Shown: positions 10,999-24,100 of the stretch, one piece after another
Layout of the letters: each line of letters starts with the position of its first letter
Position numbering within the stretch: the stretch's first letter is position 1
Source of the DNA: Holacanthus passer
Taxonomy: Eukaryota; Chordata; Actinopteri; Pomacanthidae
DNA: 64,000 bases
NCBI GenBank assembly: GCA_025331565.1
Contig: JAFREQ010000027.1
Span: 1,621,501-1,685,500 of the forward strand
Direction: 5' to 3'
Translations under genes and position numbers: made by a program
Notes under the pieces: generated by a model
What the model saw: only the letters and a program-made list of their open reading frames with translations
Told to the model about the DNA's origin: nothing
Database searches by the model: none

Positions 10999-12704
10999 CA
11001 GGGAGGGAGGGGGGGGGAGGCTGAAACAGGCAGAGGGATCTCGTTCTTACAGTCTCTCCATTTTGGGATCAGGACAGGAAGTGGGCTCAACAGAGGAAAC
11101 ATGACCTCCTCCCCCTCTCCTCTCTCTCCCTCCTCCCTCCCTCTATCCTCTTACTTTTTCTTGTATTCCCTCTTCCTCCCTTTGTCTGTCCCTCCCCCAG
11201 TCTGTGCCTTCCCCTTCACAGGGTCACTTCTGTCTTTTTTGGTTTTCAGAGTTCCCGTAGGCTGTCACATGTGTTTGTGCGGTGTGTGTGTGTGTGTGTT
11301 TGGACGTTAAATTACATTCTACTCACTTCCTGTGTAAATAAATCTATGTTAACCAGTGATTTCTAAAACAACGTTAAAACTCTGCTCGAGTTGTTTCTGG
11401 GCTCCCTCCCTCTCTCAGGAGACTTGCAGTCTGTTATGTATCAGAGCTCCTCTGATTAAAAGCCAAAGCAAAGGTCAGACTCTGCTGGGTAACGGAGATA
11501 TCGCCTGACTTCAGCTTTACTCCGATGCCCAGCGGTCTGATAGCTCGAGCTGATGAGCCTCATGTTACATTATGTGGAATAAAAGCCTATGGTTAGCCTC
11601 CAGGCTGTACATCAGTATGACATTACATATCAGGAGCCTCGACTCTCAACTTTCTGACTTTGCAAGAGAGCTTCTCGTGTTCATAAAACTGCCCCGGGAG
11701 ACGAGAAAAACATGTTTGCATGTATTTTTCCCCCCACATCTCTCCTTCATTTTTAAAACCCTCCACCATCTCGCTCTATTTCCCCCCCGCCTGCTAATCT
11801 TTCTACCACTTTTCACTTTCCAACACAGAGGGTCTTGACCTCTTGCTTTGACATACACACACTCGAGCACACGCACACACACAGACACCCACACTGAGAA
11901 AATAAAGAAACAGCATGTCAGCAAACGGCAGTGTATTTCACCACAGAGCACAGAGCCAAGGCGCTGGGAAACAAAAAACAAAAGCAGAAGACCTCCCTCT
12001 TTTCATCCTCTGCCTCCATCCTGCTCGCCTTTAAAAGCCTGCCGTCTGTTTATTTGTTTCATTGCCTTTTTTTTTTTTTCTTCCCCAGACATTTTTCCTT
12101 TCTGGTTGTTTTCTCTCGAACACATCCAGTGCAATGACGAAACTTACAAAAAAAAAAAAACTTGTGTGAGTGGAAAAGGTAGGTTAGTTAACGACAACGT
12201 TACAGTTACAGTGATGCTGTTAGACAGAGTGGCGTTTGTATTGTAAGGTTACCACGTTACACACAGTGTCAGTCAAATACTCAGAGTATTCTATGTACAA
12301 GATGTATGAACATGCACAAAGTTTTTAATACAGTATTATAATAAGGTGTGTGGAAGTGCTCATGATTAGCCTCATTCCCATCGAGGCCATTTGGACTTAA
12401 TACTCAGGGTGGGAGGAGCTGTGTCCGACTGCTGCGTACCAAAATGCACCGTCATGAAAATGTTGGGAATCAAATCAACATTTTCATTTCATGGATTCTC
12501 CACTTGAAAACATATTGGAATGAAACTGTTGTGCATCCAAGAGTTCAAATTTTAACATATTTTGAAAATACATGTTTCTGGTTGGCTGGCAGGCGTCCAT
12601 TAAAATCACACAACAGGACATCTCAGACATAGTTCTGGTCAACAGTTTAACCACCATCATAAATCAGTGCACAGATATATTAAAGTTTACAGTTTTTCTT
12701 CATG

Positions 12705-13081
12705 CTACAACCTTGATTCCAAAAAAGTGGGGACACGGTGTAAAACATATAAAACAGAATGTGATCATTTGCTCAACTCAATCGAAAACAGTGCAAAGAC
12801 AATATATTTTGTCAGGAGCAACAAAAGACTGTGAAAGTTGTGGACTGATCCAAAAACACCTGTTTGGATCGTTCCACAGGTAAACAGGTTCATTGGTAAC
12901 AGGTGATAGTATCATGATTGGGTATGAAAGGTTCATCCTGGAAAGACTCAGTCGTTCACAAGCGAGGATGGAGAGAGGTTCACCACTTTGTGAACACATA
13001 ATTGTAGAAAGGGTTTTACTACATAGACTTAGGACTATCTATTTTACACAACATCCCAACTTCTTTGGAATCGGGTTTGTA
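12705..13081. mobile_element. Tc1/mariner-type nonautonomous remnant (copy A)
   Basis: It begins near ACAACCTTGATTCCAAAAAA and ends in the near inverse TCTTTGGAATCGGGTTTGT, giving terminal inverted repeats. The interior (12,835-13,000) resembles the 5' part of a fish Tc1-like transposon around its transposase start, with the remainder deleted. It is non-coding now. The same interior appears inverted at 21,300-21,470. Family assignment is from memory. Confidence 0.75.
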
Positions 13082-14939
13082 CATTACCAGATAACTGTCA
13101 CTAGTCAAATTGGGCTACAAATAAGTTAGCAGGTGGTGTAAAGTGAGTCTGCTGTCTGAACAGTGTTGAACAGAGTTATGAACTGTAAAAACCAAAACAA
13201 TGAGCTGAAAGACACTAAAAAGTTAAACAGAGTTGAGGGGAACTGCACAGTCAATTGACAGTTCCCTGTGGGTTCATCAAATGACCCCTTTCACATAAAA
13301 TGTTTTCTGTTGTTAATTTAAAAATATTCTCAAGTGCAGCTTTAAAATGTCAGAAGAAAGAAAGACGATGTGTTTAAATTACATGCCCAAGAAACTTCAA
13401 CTCAAAATTCAACTCATAATATAACAACGGCATATTCCCACATTTGAGAAGATGGAACCAGCACATTTGTTTGATAAATGACAATTTAATCAAAATTGTT
13501 GCTAATTAATTTTCTATCAGTTGACTAATCAATTAATCAACTAAGAGTTTTTTTCCCTATGGTATTAATTTGGTATATGTGATAATAAACTCAAAGGTGC
13601 TCTGATACAGAAATGACCAGACTCGGTGAAGGGAAAGAAACGTGTGTATCATCAGCATAAGTTAAAACGTCCCTGTGGTTTCATTCAATCAGGCTTGTTT
13701 TGATTACTCGCAACGGTTTGGATGTTTTGTGCCAGTCTTCTTATAGACTTCCCACCCCGACTGCTACAGAAGTCCAAAATGGCCGACGGCAACATGGGAA
13801 TAAGGTCATTTACAGTTCAACCCTGTCATTCTCTGCTTTTCCCTTCACGTTTACGGGACAAAAAAACAGGAACGAGTAGTGTAACCATACACCCTCCTTG
13901 TAAAGGGGATACTTAAAATATACCTCAAGTTGAGTCTCGGCTATTGTGGTACATCTAGTGGGATGTTGGTGGGAAACAGAAGAAGGCAAAAGGATAGAGA
14001 TGAATTCATGCAAGACCAGGAGCTGTGTGTTTCTGTGTGTGCGCATTTTATCTAAGAAGAGTCTCTAATTTGACCGTCTACTGTTTCTGCTGGAGAGAGA
14101 GGAGACGAACAATCTGTCTATTGTGCCGGAGAGGAGAGGGAGAGGACAGGAGGGATAAGACTTGTTATCTGCAGCTGTTCATCTCTCGTATGATGGCGGG
14201 AGCAAGAGAATGAACAGGAGGAAGAGAGGTAAAGAGAGAGACAGCACAGGAGAGAACAGAGACCATAAGAAAGATTCATCTCTTTCCTCTACTAAAGTTC
14301 ATTGACAGAAACACTTGTGCAACCTTATCACATAACACAGCATATGACCAGTATGGGCCCGAACCCTCTCCCCTCTCCCTCTGTCACATGTACATTAGGG
14401 CAAAGCATTCTTCAGCTCGCTCTCGCTCTCTCTTCCTCTTTCTGTCTTTCTGTCCCTCCTGCTTCCTGCTCAGCTTCATCTGGCTGCATTTCAAGCGGCA
14501 GCAGTCTGACGTGGTTTAGTGACAGGGTTGTCAATAGTCATATATACATCTGAGAAAAAAACACTTTCAGTGCTCATGTCGTGTAGTTGGTGCTTTTCTC
14601 TAATTTTTCATCTTTTTTAAAAAATATTCGAGAGCTACGAGGAAGAGAAGGTGACTGTCTTTCCAACATACACACATGTATACAGGTTAAATGCAGGGTC
14701 ACGTCCTCCATGACCCTTGCAGGGGTTTCCACAGGGGCTGACGTAAGCCAGCGGGTCCAGAGTCACTTCATGGCTCCACAGGTTCAGAGTTCAGCCGAAT
14801 CCACACCGTGGGTCAACCGACTGCTCCACGGGTCAGTGTTAATATGCACTCGTGGGCTGTAGTGTCCTCCAGGCCTGGATTCATGGCTGCTTTCACAGTT
14901 TACAGTCGGAGAAGCCGTCAGTCGTCTGCAGCATGAAGG
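13082..14939 (-). other. Region downstream of gna12 stop, probable 3' UTR
   Basis: On the minus strand this follows the gna12 stop codon. I saw no AATAAA (TTTATT on the plus strand) between 13.5 and 14.94 kb. TTTAAT near 13,486, an ATTAAA in gene orientation, is a weak candidate inside a repeat. The UTR end is unknown. Confidence 0.4.
13430..13545. repeat. Fragment of AATCAATTAATC-type interspersed repeat
   Basis: A CACATTTGAGAAGATGGAAC word is followed by alternating TTAATCAA/AATTAATC motifs. This matches the end of an abundant percomorph repeat whose other pieces occur at 19.74, 30.7, 31.84 and 38.54 kb in this window. Confidence 0.6.
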
Positions 14940-15101
14940 TCACTGCAGCATGATATCTTTGAGGTTTTCCTGCAGGATGGTGTCCTTGACGGCGTGAAAG
15001 ACAAAACGAATATTTTCTGTGTCTATCGCAGTGGTGAAGTGGTGGAAGAGGGGCTTCCCCCGGTTTCTCCTTTTACGGCTGAAGGACTGCACCAGAAACG
15101 C
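14940..15101 (-). CDS. gna12: gna12 exon 6: C-terminus
   Basis: 53 codons plus TGA (14942-14940). The acceptor is TCCTTCCAG. It encodes AFLVQSFSRKRRNRGKPLFH, HFTTAIDTENIRFVFHAVKD and the receptor-contact tail ENLKDIMLQ. Confidence 0.97.
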   Translation of the reverse strand, partial: AFLVQSFSRKRRNRGKPLFHHFTTAIDTENIRFVFHAVKDTILQENLKDIMLQ

Positions 15102-18100
15102 CTGGAAGGAGCAGAGACGAGACTCTTAAGCATCTGATTTGAATCTGATTACTTAAACATCACATATATGAGAAATTTCTGTTTCCATAATCGGGTTAGG
15201 GGATTAGACAAAACCTGGAGAAAGTGGATCTCTCTGCCTTGTATATGGCTCACCAAGTTTCTAATCTGCTTTTTACATGTATGCATGTGCATGACAAAGA
15301 GCTCAAACAGAGAAAGAATCACTGGGGGTGGCAGGTTGAAAAGAAACCATTATTAAAAGCAGTTTCCAGAGCTGAACACATTTGCACTGAAACAGCAAAG
15401 TATTTACATATACTACATTTAATATCAGTAAGAAATGGAAACCAGGTGATCCAGATATAAACCTGCTGTATTTATATTCATATTTACAAGTTACTATAGT
15501 GCATGTAAAGGTGTTTTCTTGTGTGTGGGTTTCTTCACACAACATGAAAGCAATCAATGCCCACAGAGCTTCACATTTTATTAACATATCTTTGCTGACA
15601 CTTTTTGACCACATCATGTGTAGTGTTAACAGCAAGTCATGAGACAATCAAGGCCTAATTTGGCACAGGTGGAGAACAGATCACACCTGAAGGGGGTGTA
15701 AACTCTCAGACAGCCACAAGCGGCAAGCAAAGGTACAGAAAACAGAGACACAGGGCTAGTAACTTTAACAAAGTACGCATCAAGATTCAAACATGACAAC
15801 AAAAGAGGTTTAGAACTAAAACTATCTTTCAAGCCTGTGAGGACCAAGGACCTGTCCATCCAAAACATCCTGACCCATCAATCTTCCTTTGTTTTATTGG
15901 CCTTGAAAGTCTCATCAGAGGAGGTGATATTTCACAATAACTTTGCCAAACACTGATTTGTATGTCAGCAATGATATGTTAACAAAATGTGAAACTCTAC
16001 AAGCATTACTGACGCAGAAAGAAAATAGGAATGACAAAACCAGTTGCAGCAGAAAACAAACAAAAAAAGAACTGGTGCCTCATAATGCTCGAAACATTAA
16101 ACACTCAACATTAAAAACCATCTGTGTTTTCAGTGTGTGTCTGTACCTGTACGTCCTCCAGCCTGTGTGGGTCTCCTCTGAACTCGGGAAAGTTCTTGCG
16201 AATGTCCACCGTGCGAATCTTTTCCACCAGCAGGTCCGTTTTGTTGAGGAAGAGGATGATGGACACGTTGAGGAAGAGCTTGTTGTTGACGATGGTCTCA
16301 AAGATATTCATACTCTCCACCAAACGGTTTGTCCTCCGATCCTCCATCAAGACCTGGAATCACGCAAACACACACACACACACAATGATTCTTTGTTATT
16401 TTTGGTTTTATCTGTGCACAAATTAAGGATTCGGTCGTCATCATATGACTGCTGATTTGGACTGCAGCTACGACTGAGGGAACAATCCCGTTTCCACAGC
16501 CAGCTACAAAGAGAGCTTTGTGTAAATCTCAAATGTTGTGCCTCTCTGATGCTTCTGGCCCATTTTGTAATTCTGGAAGTCAAGAGAATAATAATCTGAC
16601 TGTCTGACTAACCTCTCAACCTCTCAGCTTTATGTGATCAGAAATACATCCGTGCTCAAGTAGTACCTGATCGTACTCTGACGACGAAACCATGAAGAGT
16701 ATGGATGTGATCCCGTCGAAACACTGAAACCACTTCTGCCTCTGGGACCTCTGCCCTCCGACGTCCACCATTTTGAAAGGAATCTTCTTGATGACAAAGT
16801 CGTGCTCGACGATGCCTTTAGTGGCCTTCCTCGCAAACAAAATGTCCTGCTTGCTTGGAATGTAGTTCTGAAAAAAGGGGAGATGAGCATTTTTTTTTTT
16901 TTTTTTTTACAAGTTGAAAGAGGTGAAGAAAAACAAAGTGGCTTTAATATTTAACCACGGTGACTCACCAGTTGACCAATGCGATCCAAGTTATCCAGGA
17001 AGTATTTGACCGACTCACTCTGCAGACAGGAAGACAAGACAAAAAGTGAGTCATCTTACCAAAGTTCAAAGACCCAAATAATCAAATCAAAGCACTTTAT
17101 CTGAACTGTTTAATTACTTGTATTTCTTCCTTATATGATTTACTTTTCATGGTGGTTGATTTATTAATACATCAAATGATCCCCAGTTAGCAGTAAATGA
17201 CAGGAACCATGTGACTGACAATAATCATATCAGTCCCATTATATTTTTATAACATACTCTGCTACATGTTGAAACTACTTTTATGGACAGGCTTTACCAA
17301 CAGCACCGTCCTTTGAACTGAAGTGACTCAAGTGACATAACTGAATTATATCTGGATTACTGTGTTGACCCATGGTCTTATCACCGTGTTGTCTCATAAT
17401 CACATCTGGTCTACTTGTTCGCATTATCACACAGAAATGATCGCAACGCTAAAGCTGCACTAATCAATATTTTTTATATTATCTAATGGATGTGTTTGCC
17501 ATAAGAACAACTTTATAAAGTGATAACACATAAATGTTGTTCTGCTTCCTTCTAAGCAACCACATATAAATTAATAGTGCAGCTTTAAGATTAGTGAAAC
17601 CTACAAAGACCAGACATCCCAACTATTTACATCAACATATACAGATTCTTTAAGTCTTCAGAGTCAGAAACTTGCACATATAGAACAAGAACAAGAGGTG
17701 GGCCATAATTTAAGTTGCGTCTCACGACAAACAACCTTAATAGAAACTGACATCGATCAAAAAGAGCTGCTGATAGTTGTTGTGTTTTTAGGAAGCTGTG
17801 AAAGGAAAGCTAGAAGTGAGGGAACGTCAGGTCTGCTGTGACACCAAACCCTAATGAACTGAATCATAAATCAATTCTCATATTTGTTTCAGTACATAAT
17901 GTAGACGGCCCTGATCCCTGTTATAGAAATCAAAGATATTTACAATCATGAGAAACACAGGCAGCGACTGCACCAGAGGGCGAAACAAGATTTTATCTCC
18001 TGACTGTCCAAACCCTTTGAAGTAAACTGTTCTGAACTGGGTGCAGTTTGTTTTGATCAAAATCAAAATCAGAACCAGTCAGCACTAACATAATCAGCCC

Positions 18101-21100
18101 AACAATTGTAATGGGTGTCACACCAAGTTTTATTTGATGGAACATAAAAGTGTGTTCACAAGGTTTACGTCCTTAACTCACATATACTTGCTGATTATTT
18201 CTGAATACGTGCCGAACAGTTGGACGGATTTTTCATCCTTTTCATGCAGCAGCTGAGTTCTTTTCATTCTCATACGTATGACAATCAATTAGCCGACTCT
18301 TGAAACTTGAGCTGTGTGATGCATCACCGCGAACATCGAGTCTGCCTTCATTTTTGTCAATACGCTATCGCTGAGTGGCGATGTGGTTTAACTGCAGGCT
18401 GATCTTCACTGTAATGGATTACAGCGCTCAAAGAAGAGGCTGCTTATTGATTTTCATGCTGTTTGGAAATGAATGGAAAGCAGTGGGTGCCTGGAACAGC
18501 AGCAAAGATGGATCCAGTTTGCGAAAGCGCAGCAGCGTGATTTGAAAAATGGTTTGCTGCGGTGTGTAAGTGTGTGTAAGTATATGTGATTTGTAGTAAA
18601 TGAGGTAAAACTGTAATATAATACACACCGTACACAGAACATAAAAAGCACTGGGTTCATGCTGTGAGCTGCCGAATCTTAGTTTTAATATTCTTCTTTA
18701 CACTTCTCTGACAGTAGTTTAAAAGTGAATCTCTCTCTTCCTCGCTCTCTCTCTCTCTCTCTCTCTCTCTTAAACACACACACATTCAACAGGAAACAGC
18801 TGTGTGTGTGAAAACAGTGTGGAGAGACATGGGGGAGGGAAGGATTAGCGAGTCAGACAGAACCCAGATTCAAAGTCATTTTAGCGCTCCCATCTCACAC
18901 ACACACACACACACACACCTAACTACAATATACCATTATTCCTCTTCAAACCCCAAACATTGCAGATTTTTGGTGTCTGTCTCTTCACATAGCTGTTAAA
19001 TTCATCTTCATCGGCCCTGACACGTCGCGTAACGACCAGGAAACGTGACCCCTGCGCGGGTGAGATGTGACCCCGTGACCCCGCCGCTGACCTACAGTGT
19101 CACAGCAATAGGAAACACAAAGCCAGGGACTCTGATTGGTTCAGCTGGACATGAACAAGAGGAGGGACCGGTCAGAGGGAAAAGCAGGGAGAGGGGAATT
19201 CCCAGAGATGAAGGGATACGCAAACACAGACAGAGACACAGACACACACGTGAGCAGACACACACCCACACACACACACCACACACAAAGATGATTTCCA
19301 CACACGCATACAGCCTGATCACTGACGCACTGGAGGCATCGAACTAAATCAAACTAAATTCACTTCATTATGCCAAGGATGAGTCTTATCCCTTGTAATG
19401 CAGGTCCGTACCTTGTAAAACTGTAAAATACAGCTCTCTGTTAGCTCTGTGTGTGTCTGGGTGTGTGTGTGAGTGTGTGTGGTTGAGTAAGGCTGGAGGA
19501 ATGTCTCCATTCATGGCGTGTATGGGCAGATTAGGGGCTTTATTACAGCAAAGACCTGAATAAGCTCACATTCTGTCGTGTGTGTGTGTGTGTGTGCGTG
19601 TGTGTGTGGTCACAGGTATATGTGTGCCACTTGTGTGTGTGACTGGGTGCGCCACTGTTGTTTGACAACCACAGTCCTTTCACTACAAACTACGATATTA
19701 ACTCACCTTGTGATATAGTGAATAAACTAAACTATGCTTTGATTAATTCATCAATCATTTAGTTGATAAAATGTCAGAAAATAGTGAAAAATGTCTGAGG
19801 TGACAAATTAAAGTTGCTTGTTTTGTTCAGCCAACAGTTCAACATTCAAATATATTTAATGTGCAATGACATAAGCAAAGAATTATCTTGTCTATGAGGC
19901 AAATGTTTGACATTTTTGCTCAGTAAATGATCAGAAATGTTGTAATTATTAAGTTGTTCAGGTCAGGTTGTGACAGCAGTTGCATGTCAGGAATTAGTTA
20001 AGATGAGTCTATTTGAAACTTTTATTTCCCTTTTATACAAAACTTTCAGTAGTTGTTTAAATAAGAAACTAACATTCTTCTGGTAAAACTTCACTTTTAG
20101 TTTTTTTATAAATCCTTGAATTTTATTTTTTTTAATTTCATTTAATTTTGTTTCCTCAAAGTGTTGAAAGTTAAAACTAAATCAATCAGATGATCCATTT
20201 GAAAATATTCAGATCACATAAGTGACTTCTATACTGGATTAAAATTTCATTAAAAAAAAACCTTCTTTATAACTTCAACACTTTTCAACACTAGCTGTAA
20301 CTGTGAAGAATAACTTAAGACTTAATTGCTATTGAATGGATAATAATTACAACATGTGTCTTTGTTGTCATAGTTCTGACCATCATCCTTTCAGTAATGA
20401 TAACATTGTATAATGATAACATTTAATCGGGTTCTGAACAAAATCAAATCCAACTGGTCGAAATCATGAGCAGTCAAACAATGAGACAGGTTTCAAACAA
20501 AACTTCCAGGTTCGTCAAACTTATTTGGAAGTTGCTGTCCATCAGTTTATGGCCCAACTTTGACCTACTGTATTTTTGCATGTGCATAGTTTTCTGTGCC
20601 ATTTTACCTCCACATAAACTGGCTTAGATAATCTGCTTGTGTTTCTTTCCCAGATGCACTTTGTCGCACGGATGTTGCTGTGTTTCCAGATCTCAGGTGT
20701 CAAAACTGATAAACTGCAATAAACCAGAATTATCCTTTAATTCTCAAGCCAAAAGAAAGAAGTCTATCAGCACGAATGACGTTAGTTTCGGTTATGAGCG
20801 CGCACTCACACACGAGGATGCCAGGAAAATAGAACCCGAGCCCAGAGACGGGGATGCACAGAGAAATATTTTTCCACTCTGTAAACACTTACAGTTACAT
20901 ACTGTACATACAGTATCACCAATACTAACTCATGAAGCACTGCAGCAGCCTGAAATCTCATCGAGTCAACCATATGGGGTGAGTGTGTGTGTTCAGCATT
21001 TATGGCCTCTTTACATCTATGTGTGGCGTCAAAGTTCCCTATACAGTTCACTCAAGCCTCCTTCATTCAGGACGTCTGTGCTGCTGAAGACAACAGCAAC

Positions 21101-24100
21101 AGTTTACTGTCACAGCTTGATATACTGCCTTGTTTTTGTCAAGCAGGAGAGGTTTTGGTGTTTATATCGTACAACCCCGGCTCCAAAAAAGTTGGAGCAT
21201 GCTGTGTAAATAAAAACAGAATGCAGTCATTTATAAACTGTGTTTACTGACAAAGTCTTCCTGAGTCCATGTTTTAATCTCCTTCATACAACCATGTGTT
21301 GACCTCTCTCCATCCTCGCTTGAGAACGATGAGTCTTTCCAGGATGAACCTTTCATACCCAATCATGATACTATCACCTGTTAGCAATGAACCTGTTTAC
21401 CTGTGGAAGGATCCAAACAGGTGTTTTTGGATCAGTCCACAACTTTCGCAGTCTTTTGTCGCTCCTGTCCCAACTTGAATAGGCATAAATTTACAGAAAA
21501 ATCTAAGAAGTTGATGAGGTCAAATATGAAATATAGTGTCTTTGTGCCGTTTTGGATTGAGTATATGTTAAAAAAGGACAGTCAGTTTATCACATTCTGT
21601 TTTATTCTTGTTCTACACAGCCTCCCGTGTTTTTTGGAATCTGGGTTGTAAATCAAACTGCGTGTTCTCTGGGTGTGGTGGGAACACAGAGAAGCCTGCA
21701 AGTAAACAAAATCCCTGCATGTGCTCGCTTTCGGTTTGTTTTTCTCTCGCTATCTCTCTCTTCTTCTTCATGTGTTTTTTCTCTCTCTCTCTCTCTACTT
21801 TCCACTCCTTTTCTTTCTTCCTCCCATCGGACTCTCTCTCTCCACCTCCCTCCCTCTCTTTCCTCCCTCTCCCTGTCAGCCTGTGGCCCGGCTCCAGCGG
21901 TGCCTGGGAAAAGCTGACTGTGGTATCCCCGGAAAACCTCTCAGAGAGCGGAGCGAAGGGGGAGGTGGAGAGCACCTAACTCAGCACATTTACTCCACAG
22001 TAGACATTTTGGTTTTTCTTACGTTGAAAGGATAATGCTGGTGTTATTCTATATTTTTCTCGCTGTCAACAAAGCCAACAATGCGTTAGGCCATGTCTCA
22101 ATACATTCCAGTTGAGCCGTCTGTGACACTCAACCACCAATTTGTTCCCATTTGTTCCTACTGAAGTTGTAAATCTTTAGAAAGATGTACTTTCATTTTT
22201 GCAAAAAGGCTAACTGATTTCCTAAAACACTAGTTCTCAGTATATAAGAGCAAAATGGGGGCAAGTGGTGCTTTTTTGGGGACTATTTTCAGCTGCAGAG
22301 CCACAAGAGAATTCCTGTAGTTTTTAACCTTATTCACATAATTGTGGCCATACTTCTGACCATTGATTCAGGAAATGCGGCTCCATCCATGTTTTCCTAT
22401 GTTAACTATTATACTACTCTTCTTTTAGCTCTGTTTTGGTTTCCACCGTCTCCTGAGAGAAATATCTCTTAGCTGTTAACTTTGTCTGTCTGCAGTTTGT
22501 TGCAGATCAGGTGCAGTGAGCTTTTAAAGCCTGGAGGTCAAAGTGAACACAGAACAGTTCACCTGCAGGCTGTAAACCAAAAAGCAAACAGGTACCAGTA
22601 ATCCTCTACACGTGTAGCCGACACGTGTAGTTTCTCAAACATACAGAAAGCAGCCGTTATGGAGCCTTCAGCGGTTTCATAGGAGAACCAGTACAACTAG
22701 AATATGTCCACAATTACAACAACACTTTTTTCCCAAACTAAGGTGTGAATATGGAAATGTAACCTTTTTTGCTGACTTGTGTGGATGATGCTATTTGGTA
22801 TTTGCTTTCTTAGTGTCTGTAACGACTGAAGGATCTGTGTGATCAGAGTTCCTGTATAATGGGTATAATAGATGATCATGTGTGTTAATACAGCTTCATT
22901 CTTTTGTTTCATCATATGTGATTTCATCTGTATCATTTCATCTGTATGCTTTCTCATTTATTACTATCTCTTTATCATTATTCACCATGTGTGTAAATGT
23001 TAAGCTACTAAATCATACTGCCTTGTGTAATAAGGGCTTTTCTATATGCAAATTTAAAATTGCCTCAAGTAAAAATTTCTTTCTTGTTTCTTGTGAACAT
23101 ACAGTTTTTTGATAACAAGCTGCCATGTTGATGATGTTATTTCAATCGAAGCATTTGATATTTGTACATGTGTATGTGATATTTAAGTGTTTTCTGATTT
23201 AGTTAAGTGTGTGAAATATTTCCAGTTAAGAAGCACATAATAAATGCGCCGCTGAGATGATGAAGCTTCAGCTAGACATGACATATTTGGACATCATTTT
23301 AATAGTTTTAGAAATATATCCAGACATATATAATGGTTGTCCTTGCAAATTTGCATATGACAGAAGAGCTATTTGCCTCGGTGAAGGTCTGTGCTCTCCA
23401 AGTGCCCATCTAGTTCTGAAAATGAGACCCAGGTTGAAAAAGATGAACATTTTCCTTTAACAAACGCGCTCATGAGGATTTACAGCAACAGAGCGTGTAT
23501 GTGTGATTGATTCAAAATAGTGCAACGATGTGACTTATTGATGTGATCTTAATTGTTTTTGGGCCACAGTGGAGCTCTATGGCACAGAGGAATAAGCTTT
23601 ATCAGGCTTTGGATACACAGGCAGTACTTGTTCAATTTCTAGTTGGTTTTGGTCTTGTGGTGGAATTTGTTGACAATAAGAAAAACACAGAAGCCAGAAA
23701 GATGTCTGCGAGCCTGAGCAGCTGTGCCATACAAGCTTTATCAAACAGCGACTCCAGATAAGACAAGGCCGTCTGACCCAAAGCTGTGCACTGACATCTC
23801 ACACACACTTACAGTATGTTAAGTGAGACGGAGACGGAAGTGGCTTCTGTCTGACTCCAGATTGCTTTGTCACTGATAAATGTGCAACAAGGTAAAAGGT
23901 CAAACTCACAGCTCTGAGCAGAGAGTGGAGCTGCTGCGTCACGTCCAAATTAAGCGCCAATAAACTGGTTGCTACAGCCAGTACAAACTGCACCGGCGAC
24001 GAGGCCGGCTGGCGATGCAGATGCTGTGAGACATTCACCATGTTGACGATATGGTTAGTGATCACTCATGACATGCTGCTCAACCATTAAGTGTCGTTAA

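Larger units (their letters stand above)
5670..12704. other. Intergenic region between convergent ern2 and gna12
   Basis: No gene recognised. It is AT-rich and contains microsatellites (8830-8885 GT, 10199-10236 GA, 10735-10767 CA, 10961-10997 GT). A probable repeat fragment lies near 9,480-9,680, and an LTR-less retroelement-like tail (TTAGGGATTAATAAAG) near 10,532-10,550. 11,100-12,140 is pyrimidine-rich. Longer frames here are repeat-driven. Confidence 0.6.

Noticed and set aside
15943..16455. 170-codon plus-strand frame
   Set aside because: It is antisense to gna12 exon 5 and extends into flanking introns; no recognisable protein.
20637..21209. 190-codon plus-strand open frame
   Set aside because: It runs from unremarkable AT-rich sequence into the Tc1-type remnant at 21.17 kb, shows no domain, and lies inside a gna12 intron. 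Chance.
21613..21975. 120-codon minus-strand Glu/Arg/Lys-rich frame
   Set aside because: It is a by-product of the pyrimidine tract on the plus strand.
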